Source: an uncultured Flavobacteriaceae bacterium (GTDB lineage: Bacteria; Bacteroidota; Bacteroidia; Flavobacteriales; Flavobacteriaceae). Taken from it: a stretch of DNA of 47,007 nucleotides. The stretch is from NCBI GenBank assembly GCA_937136755.1, contig CAKZOR010000076.1:1-47007 (forward strand), in the 5' to 3' direction. Positions 1-7,284 of this stretch are shown here, piece by piece (within the stretch, counting starts at the first letter, position 1; each line of letters starts with the position of its first letter). The notes under the pieces were generated by a model. It made no database searches. It was given only the letters and a program-made list of their open reading frames with translations, and was not told where the DNA came from. The position numbers and the translations under genes were made by a program.

Positions 1-531
1 ACACCAGAACAACCTAATAGTGCTGAAGATTTAATTAACTTACTTAGTTATTTAATTAATGTAAAAGAGTTAGAGAATACAGAGGATGCTATTAAAGATT
101 ATCTGTATGAAAACACTAATCATTTACACTCATCTACACTAGCAAAGGTAATTAGACAAACTGTTACCAGAAACGGTGCATATCAGGATATTAAAACTTA
201 TCCTGCTGAACAACTAGTTTCTATGTTACAAGGTAATCCTGAAAAAAGAGATTATGCTTGGGGTGGTAGTTATGACCACAATAGAGACATGTTTGGTTGG
301 ACTGTTTTAGAGATTGAAGAAGGTAATAATTTAGAAGCTGTTTTAAATGGAATGGCCGAAGCAAAATCCAAAACCGGACAAGGAAAACCTGTTTGTGTAT
401 TGCTAAAAACTGTTATGGGTAATGGAGTTGACTTTATGATGCATACCCACGCATGGCATGGTAAAGCACCAAACGACGAACAATTGGCCAATGGACTGGC
501 CCAAAATGCAGAAACTTTAGGGGACTACTAA
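1..531 (+). CDS. Transketolase N-terminal subunit, 3' part only (5' part suspect)
   Basis: The reading frame is open from base 1 and ends at the TAA at 529-531. The last ~80 residues, from MFGW (codon at 289) through VMGNGVDFMM, HAWHGKAPND and the terminal ETLGDY, are typical of the C-terminal part of the thiamine-diphosphate-binding half of a two-gene bacterial transketolase. The next gene, 11 bases on, is the other half, as expected for this family. The ~96 codons before MFGW do not resemble transketolase: the expected GDGE-type motif and the usual lead-in to the FGW segment are not seen. I regard 292-531 as reliable; the upstream part may be an assembly chimera or an unusual fusion. Confidence 0.75.
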   Translation, partial: TPEQPNSAEDLINLLSYLINVKELENTEDAIKDYLYENTNHLHSSTLAKVIRQTVTRNGAYQDIKTYPAEQLVSMLQGNPEKRDYAWGGSYDHNRDMFGWTVLEIEEGNNLEAVLNGMAEAKSKTGQGKPVCVLLKTVMGNGVDFMMHTHAWHGKAPNDEQLANGLAQNAETLGDY

Positions 532-542
532 ACCACAAGACA

Positions 543-1496
543 ATGAAAAAATATATAGATACAGGAAAAAAAGATACTAGAAGTGGTTTTGGTGCAGGAT
601 TAGCCCATTTAGGAAGAACCAATAAGAATGTTGTTGCATTGTGCGCAGATCTGATAGGCTCTTTAAAGATGGATGAATTTATTGCGGAGAACCCAGAGCG
701 TTTTTATCAAATAGGTATTGCAGAAGCCAATATGATTGGAATTGCAGCTGGTTTGACCATTGGGGGGAAAATTCCATTTACTGGGACATTTGCCAACTTT
801 TCAACTGGTAGGGTTTACGATCAAATCAGACAATCTGTTGCTTACTCAGATAAGAATGTTAAAATATGTGCCTCACATGCTGGCTTAACATTAGGAGAAG
901 ATGGCGCTACACACCAAATTCTTGAAGATATAGGTTTAATGAAAATGCTACCAGGAATGGTGGTCATAAACACCTGTGATTATAACCAAACAAAAGCAGC
1001 TACCATTGCAATAGCAGATTACCATGGTCCTGTTTACTTGCGCTTTGGTAGGCCTGCAGTAGCTAATTTTACGCCACCAGATGCCCCTTTTGAAATTGGA
1101 AAAGCCATTTTATTACAAGAAGGGACTGACGTCACTATTGTAGCCACCGGACACCTAGTTTGGGAGGCTTTAATTGCGGCAGAGGCCTTAGCAGAAAAAG
1201 GGATCAGTGCAGAGGTCATTAATATACACACCATTAAACCATTAGACGAAGCGGCTATTGTAGCTTCCGTAGCAAAAACATCTTGTATTGTTACCGCTGA
1301 GGAGCATAATATCTTAGGTGGATTAGGTGAAAGTGTTGCGAGAACTTTAGCTTCAAAAAATCCTGTACCACAAGAATTCATTGGAACAAATGACACTTTC
1401 GGAGAGAGTGGCACACCCGCACAACTCATGGAGAAATATGGATTGAACGCTGCGGCCATTACAAAGGCTTGTGAAAAAGTAATAAAACGCAAATAA
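543..1496 (+). CDS. Transketolase C-terminal subunit
   Basis: 317 residues. This is the pyrimidine-binding and C-terminal half of a split transketolase, which transfers two-carbon ketol units in the non-oxidative pentose phosphate pathway together with the N-terminal subunit. The segment ERFYQIGIAEANMIGIAAGL carries the conserved Glu (about residue 61) that activates the thiamine pyrimidine ring. HAGLTLGEDGATHQ and the C-terminal VTAEEHNILGGLGE are also family motifs. It follows the N-terminal subunit by 11 bases and is almost certainly co-transcribed with it. A 1-deoxyxylulose-5-phosphate synthase-like protein is the nearest alternative but is a single long chain. A strong hairpin follows the gene. 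Confidence 0.93.
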   Translation: MKKYIDTGKKDTRSGFGAGLAHLGRTNKNVVALCADLIGSLKMDEFIAENPERFYQIGIAEANMIGIAAGLTIGGKIPFTGTFANFSTGRVYDQIRQSVAYSDKNVKICASHAGLTLGEDGATHQILEDIGLMKMLPGMVVINTCDYNQTKAATIAIADYHGPVYLRFGRPAVANFTPPDAPFEIGKAILLQEGTDVTIVATGHLVWEALIAAEALAEKGISAEVINIHTIKPLDEAAIVASVAKTSCIVTAEEHNILGGLGESVARTLASKNPVPQEFIGTNDTFGESGTPAQLMEKYGLNAAAITKACEKVIKRK

Positions 1497-1520
1497 AATC
1501 GTTTTACCATACAAATGTCT

Positions 1521-1566
1521 AAAGGCGCATTTTAATTCTTTCAAAAGATCTTAAAATGCGCTTTTT
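1521..1566 (+). terminator. Rho-independent terminator after transketolase
   Basis: An 11-bp stem (GCGCATTTTAA with TTAAAATGCGC) is extended by a G-T pair and A-T pairs at the base. The loop can itself fold (TCTTT with AAAGA). A short T-run follows at 1562-1566. It lies 25 bases after the stop of the C-terminal transketolase gene. Confidence 0.75.
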
Positions 1567-1586
1567 ACTTTAAAATATTATTTAAG

Positions 1587-2204
1587 ATGAAAAAAGTATT
1601 ATTTATTGCAGTGGCCTTAATCACTTTTCAAGGCTTTGCACAGAAAGAAACAGGGATAGGAATTAAAGCTGGCGTAAATTACAATCAGAATGGCGATTTA
1701 AAAACTGCTGTAAGTAGCGCTGCAAACGACATTATTTCTGGATCAGATCAAAAAATGGGCTACCATCTTGGTCTTTATGCTAAAATGAATTTACCTATTT
1801 TTTACCTCAGACCTGAATTGATCTTTACCCATACCAAAAGTGCTTATAACTTTTCAGGAGGAAATGGAGTGTATAGTCAATCAAAAATAGACCTCCCTAT
1901 TCTATTAGGTTATGAGATTATAGGTCCTCTCCATGTTTTTGCAGGTCCATCTATTCAATTGGTTTTAGGAAATGATTTTGACTTGAGTAATGTTGCTCTA
2001 ACAGATCTAGAAAAAAATACCACCATTGGTTTTCAATTTGGCGCTGGTATAAACCTAGGACGTTTAGGATTAGATGTAAGGTTTGAAAGGGGATTAAGTC
2101 CGAATCAAATCTCACTGATCAACAACAATATCACCACTATTTCAGAAAGTTTTATTGACACTAGGCCCACCCAAGTGATCTTTGCGCTTTCATATGCTTT
2201 ATAA
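1587..2204 (+). CDS. Outer-membrane beta-barrel protein (PorT-like family)
   Basis: 205 residues. It starts with a clear signal peptide (MKKVLFIAVALITFQGFAQ, cut after AQ). The mature part has alternating hydrophobic and polar stretches rich in Gly and aromatic residues: GIKAGVNYNQNGDL near the N-terminus, GYHLGLYAKM in the middle, and FQFGAGINLGRLGLDVRFERGL followed by a final VIFALSYAL strand. This pattern is typical of the eight-stranded outer-membrane barrels that are abundant in Bacteroidota. The family is recognised by fold, and its function is not known. It is probably monocistronic, with terminators on both sides. Confidence 0.8.
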   Translation: MKKVLFIAVALITFQGFAQKETGIGIKAGVNYNQNGDLKTAVSSAANDIISGSDQKMGYHLGLYAKMNLPIFYLRPELIFTHTKSAYNFSGGNGVYSQSKIDLPILLGYEIIGPLHVFAGPSIQLVLGNDFDLSNVALTDLEKNTTIGFQFGAGINLGRLGLDVRFERGLSPNQISLINNNITTISESFIDTRPTQVIFALSYAL

Positions 2205-2220
2205 ACTTAAAGAGACATTC

Positions 2221-2253
2221 AAAAAAAAGCCCTGCAATGCAGGGCTTTTTTTT
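2221..2253. terminator. Bidirectional terminator between convergent genes
   Basis: GCCCTGC (2229-2235) pairs with GCAGGGC (2239-2245) across a three-base loop. It is flanked by A8 on the left and T8 on the right. It can terminate both the barrel gene on the plus strand and the FKBP-like gene on the minus strand. Confidence 0.9.
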
Positions 2254-2276
2254 GAATTTAAACTTGTTCGGTAGGA

Positions 2277-3221
2277 TTAATCTTTATCCAAGTAATCAGG
2301 GATACCGTCGCCATCGGTATCAGGAAAGGTAATGGAACCATCTTCATTGATAATGATTTCCTCTAGGGTAGGAATACCATCGTTGTCGTCATCTGAATCT
2401 GCATGATTGGCTAAGGCTTGCTGAAAACTACTGGCTTCCTCATCTGCATCTGTGTTGTCATTACCCAGAATACCGTCTCCATTGAGATCCTCTAATATGG
2501 AAGGAATACCATCATTGTCATAATCAGTATCTACTATAAACTTACCCAACTCAATAGAAAACATCAAGGGAGTGTAGGCTGGAATAACGCCTGAAGTAGA
2601 ATTGTAGTAACCCAGCGCAGAAGGAAAAACAAATAAACCAATACCACTGTCTGTGAAAGTTGTTGTACCATCGGGATGGTTTTCTACATTAAGACCAGCT
2701 TTAAGCTTGTTTACACCCAACTGATACCCCCTTATGGTGAAAGGAAGGTATTGCCAGAGAAAACTGGCAGATGCGTCAAATGATTTACCATTTAAAAAAC
2801 TTCCCTCATACTTAATAAGTGTTGAGTCTGCAACAGTAGGAGAAACTCCACTAGCGCCCTCTCTTACAACCAAATAATAGTAGGTATGGCTCACGATCTC
2901 TTTTGTATCCAAACCATAGTAATCAGAATCTATTTCAATGGTTTCAGATTGCATCATTTGAGAAAGAGGGGTTTTATTGGCATTATCTCCAGCAAGTGTG
3001 TCTACCCTCACTTTAAAGTCAAAACCAACGGGTGGGTTTTGAAAAGATTCGTAATTATAAAAGTGTGTTTCCAAAAATGCAGAAATATCTTCGGCATTAG
3101 TTGGTTCTACCTCACTTAAATTAAGCGGCGGCACTAATTCTACGCCTACTATTTCATTTTTCTTACAGGAAATAGCAGTGAGTAATACAAAAGCACACAG
3201 TAATAAAGTATTCTTAGACAT
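2277..3221 (-). CDS. FKBP-type peptidyl-prolyl isomerase-like lipoprotein with acidic Ca-binding-type tail
   Basis: 314 residues. The N-terminus is a lipoprotein signal with lipobox Cys19 (LTAISC). Residues ~110-235 resemble an FKBP domain: VADSTLIKYEGSFLNGKSFDAS matches the V.V.Y.G.L.DG..FDS pattern, followed by FTIRGYQLGVNKLKAG and IPAYTPLMFSIEL. Flavobacteria carry related FKBP lipoproteins such as those of the GldI type. The last ~80 residues are Asp-rich repeats of the thrombospondin type-3 kind (DYDNDGIPS, DLNGDGI, DSDDDNDGIPT, DTDGDGIPD), which probably bind calcium. The predicted location is the outer membrane or the periplasm. Several FKBP active-site residues are not obvious, so isomerase activity is uncertain. 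Confidence 0.8.
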   Translation of the reverse strand: MSKNTLLLCAFVLLTAISCKKNEIVGVELVPPLNLSEVEPTNAEDISAFLETHFYNYESFQNPPVGFDFKVRVDTLAGDNANKTPLSQMMQSETIEIDSDYYGLDTKEIVSHTYYYLVVREGASGVSPTVADSTLIKYEGSFLNGKSFDASASFLWQYLPFTIRGYQLGVNKLKAGLNVENHPDGTTTFTDSGIGLFVFPSALGYYNSTSGVIPAYTPLMFSIELGKFIVDTDYDNDGIPSILEDLNGDGILGNDNTDADEEASSFQQALANHADSDDDNDGIPTLEEIIINEDGSITFPDTDGDGIPDYLDKD

Positions 3222-3301
3222 TTAGAATCAATTTAAGGCCGGCAAGATACAATTTTCCCGTATTTTTGTCAGAGACATTAACAAAGATTTTTGTATTGTT
3301 T

Positions 3302-3691
3302 ATGCGTTTAGACAAATACCTATGGGCCCTGAGATATTTTAAGACCAGAAACATTGCTTCAGAAGCGTGTAAGAAGGGTCAAATCAGGGTTAATGATCAA
3401 ATTGCCAAGCCTTCTAGGGAAGTTTATCCTATGGATAAACTGATCATTCGAAAAAATCAAATTAATTTTCAATGTACTGTACTAGATATACCCAGTAGTA
3501 GATTAGGGGCTAAATTAGTGGACATGTACCGTAAGGATACCACCCCATTGGAGGCATTAGAACAACACAAAGTAGCCGCACTAGCTCAAGAACACTACAG
3601 GAAAAGTGGGACAGGAAGACCCACAAAGAAAGAGAGAAGAGACCTATCTGACTACGCCCAAGAGAATGAAGAAAACATCGATTGGGAATAA
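3302..3691 (+). CDS. S4-domain RNA-binding protein (Hsp15/HslR family)
   Basis: 129 residues. The S4 fold starts at once: MRLDKYLWALRYFKTR, then EACKKGQIRVNDQIAKPS and VYPMDKLIIRK. Hsp15 family proteins bind stalled 50S subunits carrying nascent peptidyl-tRNA. The C-terminal tail is basic and then acidic (GRPTKKERRDL), which is typical of the family. I chose the ATG at 3302 because a TTG 36 bases upstream would add residues that lie before the usual family start. The next gene begins 14 bases after its stop. Confidence 0.88.
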   Translation: MRLDKYLWALRYFKTRNIASEACKKGQIRVNDQIAKPSREVYPMDKLIIRKNQINFQCTVLDIPSSRLGAKLVDMYRKDTTPLEALEQHKVAALAQEHYRKSGTGRPTKKERRDLSDYAQENEENIDWE

Positions 3692-3705
3692 GAATACAGC
3701 ATACT

Positions 3706-4332
3706 ATGGATACAAATCAAGACTTAAGCCAAGCCTATTGGGAGGAGAGATACAACAAGCAGGAAACTGGTTGGGATATTGGAGATATTTCTCCTCCAAT
3801 GAAATTTGCCATAGACCAATTGGCCTTTCAATTTCCAGAGCAAAAAGAATTAAATATCTTAATCCCTGGTGCTGGCTTGGGACATGAAGCCATTTATTTG
3901 CACCAAAAAGGATATACAAATGTTCATGTATTGGATATTGCCAAAAAACCGTTAGCAGAAATAGCCCGTAAGTGCCCAGATTTTCCGAGCCATCACTTGC
4001 ATTGTGAAGACTTCTTTAATTTTAAAAAAGAGGCATTTGATATTATTTTTGAACAAACGTTTTTTTGCGCCATACCACCTAGTTCCAGAGAAATATACGT
4101 TCTAAAAATGCATGAATTACTAAAGCCAAAAGGTATATTAACTGGCCTGTTTTTTAATTTTCCTTTAACTGATCAAGGACCTCCATTTGGAGGAAGTCTA
4201 GAAGAATATTTGGATTTATTTGACCCTTATTTTCTCATAAATTTTATGGAAACTGCCCAAAATTCAATAAAACCTAGAGCAGAGAAAGAACTCTTCTTTA
4301 TATTTGAAAATAGATCTCAAAAACAAGCTTAA
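3706..4332 (+). CDS. SAM-dependent methyltransferase, TPMT family
   Basis: 208 residues. The N-terminal signature YWEERYNKQETGWDIGDISP is typical of the thiopurine S-methyltransferase-like family. The SAM-binding loop is LIPGAGLGHEAIYL (about residues 52-65), followed by VHVLDIAKKPL as the acidic end of strand beta-2. FEQTFFCAIPP and the LLKPKGILTGLFF strand complete the class I Rossmann fold. The physiological substrate of bacterial members is generally unknown; sulfur, selenium or halide methylation is known for some. The ATG at 3706 is preferred over a TTG inside the preceding gene. It forms a likely operon with the S4 protein and the phosphoribosyltransferase. Confidence 0.88.
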   Translation: MDTNQDLSQAYWEERYNKQETGWDIGDISPPMKFAIDQLAFQFPEQKELNILIPGAGLGHEAIYLHQKGYTNVHVLDIAKKPLAEIARKCPDFPSHHLHCEDFFNFKKEAFDIIFEQTFFCAIPPSSREIYVLKMHELLKPKGILTGLFFNFPLTDQGPPFGGSLEEYLDLFDPYFLINFMETAQNSIKPRAEKELFFIFENRSQKQA

Positions 4333-4343
4333 ACATCTACAAC

Positions 4344-4838
4344 ATGTCACATCAAATATTAACACACCAGGAGATTGCCCATAAAATTCAGAGAATTGCC
4401 TATCAAATCTATGAATCTAATGTAAATGAGAAAGAAATTGTAGTGGCAGGTATTATAGGTACGGGACTTGAATTTGCAAAAAAAATTAGTCGTGTTCTTC
4501 AAGAAATCACCGACGCTACTATTTTACTTTGTGAATTAAAAATGGACAAAAAAAACCCACTTAAGGGTGTAAGTACCTCTATTGATAAAAGTAATTATGA
4601 AAATAAATCTGTAGTATTAGTAGACGATGTTTTAAATTCAGGAAGCACCTTGATCTATGGGGTACATCATTTTCTTCAAGTGCCTCTGAAACAAATTAAA
4701 ACAGCCGTTTTAGTCAATAGAAATCACAAGAAGTACCCAGTGAAAGCAGATTTTAAAGGGATTTCACTTTCCACTTCATTACATGAACACATTGAGGTAA
4801 GATTTGAAAAAGACAATGACGCAGTGTATTTAAAATAA
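4344..4838 (+). CDS. Phosphoribosyltransferase family protein (PyrR-like)
   Basis: 164 residues. The PRPP-binding motif is VVLVDDVLNSGSTL, with the two acidic residues and the following Gly-Ser-Thr loop that hold the ribose phosphate. IVVAGIIGTGLEFAKKI near residue 35 matches the first phosphate-binding loop. The overall order is that of type I phosphoribosyltransferases close to PyrR and hypoxanthine phosphoribosyltransferases, but I cannot assign a base specificity. It starts 11 bases after the methyltransferase gene, on the same strand. Confidence 0.85.
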   Translation: MSHQILTHQEIAHKIQRIAYQIYESNVNEKEIVVAGIIGTGLEFAKKISRVLQEITDATILLCELKMDKKNPLKGVSTSIDKSNYENKSVVLVDDVLNSGSTLIYGVHHFLQVPLKQIKTAVLVNRNHKKYPVKADFKGISLSTSLHEHIEVRFEKDNDAVYLK

Positions 4839-4874
4839 TCTTTTTAAGTAAGCTAAAATTACTTTATCCTACTA

Positions 4875-4898
4875 TGGCTTACTGAAGCCACTTTATTT
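4875..4898. terminator. Possible weak terminator between convergent genes
   Basis: TGGCTT (4875-4880) pairs with AAGCCA (4885-4890) across a four-base loop, with an imperfect T-rich stretch after it. It sits between the convergent phosphoribosyltransferase and shikimate kinase genes. The T-run is poor, so this is a weak call. Confidence 0.3.
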
Positions 4899-4909
4899 AA
4901 TAAGACTGC

Positions 4910-5434
4910 CTATAGCTGTGTTATTTTACTAAGGATTTTTTGTGAAATTTCATTGGGTGCTTGTCCAAGTGCAGGAACAACTAAATGCGCTTGTTCATAA
5001 AAGGGTGCTCTTTCAAAGAGGTGTTTTCCTAAAAACTCCGGCAATTGCGCTTTATCTAAACCAGCAATTAGTGGCCTTTGATCCATTTCATCTTCCAGAC
5101 GATTCACTAACTCTGGTATAGAAAGCTTTAAATATACCACAATGCTATTGGAAAAAGCTTTCATCTTTTCCATATTATCACCAAAACAAGGGGTTCCCCC
5201 TCCTGTAGACAAAACAAAAGAATCCTCTGAATTTCCTAGATAAATTAGGGCTTCTCGCTCTGCCTTTCTAAAAAAAACCGCCCCCTTAGTTTTAAACAGA
5301 TCTGTAACAGACATCTCATGCATTTCAGAGATATAGTGATCTAAATCTATAAAAGGAATGGCTAAGCTTTCAGCTAAAAGTTTCCCAGTGGTCGTTTTCC
5401 CACTTCCCATATACCCTACCAATACAACTTTCAT
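4910..5434 (-). CDS. aroK: Shikimate kinase
   Basis: 174 residues, the usual length. It phosphorylates shikimate at the 3-hydroxyl in the chorismate pathway for aromatic amino acids. The P-loop GYMGSGKT lies at residues 7-14. FIDLDHYIS supplies the Asp that binds shikimate, FRKAERE supplies the binding Arg, and VLSTGGGTP is the conserved glycine-rich substrate loop. DQRPLIAG lies in the lid and adenine region. It has its own promoter-like element upstream at 5457-5489 and is not in an obvious operon. Confidence 0.95.
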   Translation of the reverse strand: MKVVLVGYMGSGKTTTGKLLAESLAIPFIDLDHYISEMHEMSVTDLFKTKGAVFFRKAEREALIYLGNSEDSFVLSTGGGTPCFGDNMEKMKAFSNSIVVYLKLSIPELVNRLEDEMDQRPLIAGLDKAQLPEFLGKHLFERAPFYEQAHLVVPALGQAPNEISQKILSKITQL

Positions 5435-5456
5435 ATTTTGTTTAATTCTACTGACA

Positions 5457-5489
5457 CAAAGTTACATTTCTTCAAAGGTTTTACACCAA
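5457..5489 (-). promoter_or_regulatory. Putative promoter of aroK
   Basis: On the minus strand there is TTG, a 22-base spacer, then TAACTTTG. This fits the Bacteroidota consensus TTG-N17-23-TAnnTTTG. The -7 box lies about 23 bases before the aroK start codon. Confidence 0.5.
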
Positions 5490-5598
5490 AAAGTCACACA
5501 CAAAAGCATTTAATAAAAAAACACCTTCTTTTTCAAAGCCTAATTGACTGTATTGCAGCACCCTTTAAAAAAAAACAAAAAATTATATGTAATTAGCC

Positions 5599-5628
5599 TT
5601 GTAAAATTAATTATTGATAGTATATTTG
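5599..5628 (+). promoter_or_regulatory. Putative promoter of the tRNA genes
   Basis: TTG at 5599-5601, a 19-base spacer and TATATTTG at 5621-5628 match the Bacteroidota housekeeping promoter. It lies 30 bases before tRNA-Lys. A strong terminator-like hairpin separates the two tRNAs, so tRNA-Leu may depend on readthrough or on a weaker promoter of its own. Confidence 0.7.
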
Positions 5629-5658
5629 CACCCGCTAACAGCAATAAAGTTAGTTAAT

Positions 5659-5731
5659 GACCTGGTAGCTCAGTTGGTAGAGCATCTCCCTTTTAAGGAG
5701 AGGGTCCTGGGTTCGAGCCCCAGCCCGGTCA
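5659..5731 (+). tRNA. tRNA-Lys (anticodon TTT)
   Basis: A full cloverleaf can be drawn. The D arm is GCTC/GAGC, the anticodon stem TCTCC/GGAGA has loop CTTTTAA, and the T stem CTGGG/CCCAG has loop TTCGAGC. The anticodon TTT reads AAA and AAG. The acceptor stem GACCTGG/CCCGGTC has one mismatch at the fifth pair (T5663 against C5726). CCA is not encoded after the discriminator A. Confidence 0.95.
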
Positions 5732-5732
5732 C

Positions 5733-5764
5733 AAAAAAGTTAAGTCTTGCACTTAACTTTTTTT
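5733..5764 (+). terminator. Terminator after tRNA-Lys
   Basis: AAAGTTAAGT pairs with ACTTAACTTT across a five-base loop (5746-5750). The right arm runs into a T-run ending at 5764. It lies directly behind the tRNA. Confidence 0.75.
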
Positions 5765-5810
5765 GTTTGCAGTCTTTTTGAACATTTTTTTGTTTCTTTA
5801 GTATGCAAAT

Positions 5811-5893
5811 GCTCACGTGGTGAAATTGGTAGACATGCCATCTTGAGGGGGTGGTGTCCTATGGACGTGCTGGTTCGAATCCAGTCGTGAGCA
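5811..5893 (+). tRNA. tRNA-Leu (anticodon GAG)
   Basis: This is a class II tRNA with a long variable arm. The acceptor stem GCTCACG pairs fully with CGTGAGC. The anticodon stem CCATC/GGTGG closes loop TTGAGGG, giving anticodon GAG for CUC/CUU. The T stem is CTGG/CCAG with loop TTCGAAT. The variable arm (about GTCC-TAT-GGAC) is typical of leucine tRNAs. CCA is not encoded. Confidence 0.95.
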
Positions 5894-5917
5894 CTGAAAA
5901 GTAATGTACTTCACCTA

Positions 5918-5951
5918 AGCGACTTCCTTCGGAAGTCGCTTTTTTTTTTTG
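5918..5951 (+). terminator. Terminator after tRNA-Leu
   Basis: A ten-bp perfect stem AGCGACTTCC/GGAAGTCGCT with loop TTC is followed by a run of about eleven T. This is one of the strongest terminators in the window. Confidence 0.92.
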
Positions 5952-6014
5952 CCTGCTGAACTACAAAAGATTTACTACATTTAGTCAAGTATTAAATCAT
6001 GAAATAGATCATTT

Positions 6015-7268
6015 GTGGCTTTACCAAAAAAAGTGTCAATCATTGGCGGCGGAATTCAAGGACTCTGTACCGCTTATTACCTCAACAAAGAAGGTCTTGA
6101 GGTAAGTGTATTTGAACCAAAAACAGCAGAAACAGGTGCCTCATATGTCAATGCTGGCTACCTTACCCCCAGTCATATTATTCCATTAGCAGCGCCAGGA
6201 ATGATTAGCAAAGGATTAAAGTGGATGCTAAATTCAAGTAGTCCCTTTTATGTGAAACCAAGAATAGAGCGCGATTTCTTAAAGTGGTCTTGGCGGTTTT
6301 ACAAATCGAGTACACTACAAAAAGTAACTGCCGCCATACCTGTAATAAAAGAGATAAACCTGCTCAGTGAACAGTGTTTCAAAGAAATTAAATTAAGTGG
6401 AGATTTAGGAGACTTTCAACTGGACCACCATGGACTACTCATGCTATACAAAACAAAATCTGCAGCAAAGGCTGAAAATGAAGTGGCCAAAAAAGCGGCC
6501 AGCCTTGGTCTAAAAGTGAGCTACCCAGATGAGAAAGAATTAAACAACCTACAACCTCAACTAAGCAAAGACATTATAGGGGGCATATTATATGACTGTG
6601 ACAGCCACACCACCCCATCAGAAATAATGCCTAAACTTAAAAAGAGGCTCCTAGATTCTGGAGTCAAGTTCATCACAGAAAAGGTGCACCATTTTGAACA
6701 AAAGGAAAATATACTTACCGCTATTATTACGGACAAAAATAAATACCCTACAGAAGAAGTCGTTATAGCTGCAGGGGCATGGAGTGGCCAACTCGCCAAA
6801 CAGCTAAACATAGATGTGTCACTCGAGGCAGGAAAAGGTTACAGAATAGATGTTCACAGAGAGACTGGTATAAAAATACCCGCCATACTCATGGAAGCAA
6901 AAGTAGCCGTGACCCCAATGAAAGGTTTTACGCGTTTTGCAGGAACCATGGAATTATCCGGTATTAATACAACCATTAGGAAAGAGAGGGTCAATGCCAT
7001 TGTTAAAGCAGCAGAGGCCTATTATCCAGGGCTAAAAATCACAGCTGCTGAAAAAGAAGCAGCCTCTTCAGGAATGCGTCCCGTTTCTCCAGATGGGCTA
7101 CCATACATTGGAAGGCCAAAGGCCATAAAAAATCTGTGCTTTGCAACAGGCCATGCCATGATGGGATGGAGTCTTGGGCCAGCCACAGGTAAATTAATTT
7201 CAGAAATTATTTTAAATAAAAAGCCCAGTATGGATTTATCACCCTTTGATCCTAACCGAAAATTCTAA
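6015..7268 (+). CDS. FAD-dependent D-amino-acid dehydrogenase-like oxidoreductase (DadA/DAO family)
   Basis: 417 residues. It starts at GTG, because the FAD-binding motif IIGGGIQGLCTAYYL already begins at residue 9 and no ATG is available upstream in frame. The C-terminal GMRPVSPDGLPYIG and FATGHAMMGWSLGPATG segments are the second FAD-contact regions of the DadA/DAO family. Members oxidise D-amino acids or related amines such as glycine, sarcosine or 4-hydroxyproline, passing electrons to the respiratory chain or oxygen. The substrate cannot be read from sequence. It stands alone between the tRNA terminator and a convergent gene 16 bases away. Confidence 0.88.
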   Translation: MALPKKVSIIGGGIQGLCTAYYLNKEGLEVSVFEPKTAETGASYVNAGYLTPSHIIPLAAPGMISKGLKWMLNSSSPFYVKPRIERDFLKWSWRFYKSSTLQKVTAAIPVIKEINLLSEQCFKEIKLSGDLGDFQLDHHGLLMLYKTKSAAKAENEVAKKAASLGLKVSYPDEKELNNLQPQLSKDIIGGILYDCDSHTTPSEIMPKLKKRLLDSGVKFITEKVHHFEQKENILTAIITDKNKYPTEEVVIAAGAWSGQLAKQLNIDVSLEAGKGYRIDVHRETGIKIPAILMEAKVAVTPMKGFTRFAGTMELSGINTTIRKERVNAIVKAAEAYYPGLKITAAEKEAASSGMRPVSPDGLPYIGRPKAIKNLCFATGHAMMGWSLGPATGKLISEIILNKKPSMDLSPFDPNRKF

Positions 7269-7284
7269 ATCTCTAGATCTAATT

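Noticed and set aside
1034..1510. 158-residue open frame on the minus strand opposite transketolase
   Set aside because: The plus-strand gene has clear family motifs along the full stretch, and the antisense translation does not resemble a protein family.
5435..6014. Possible integration site or mobile element at the tRNA pair
   Set aside because: No integrase gene, no repeated tRNA 3' end and no shift in gene type beside the tRNAs.
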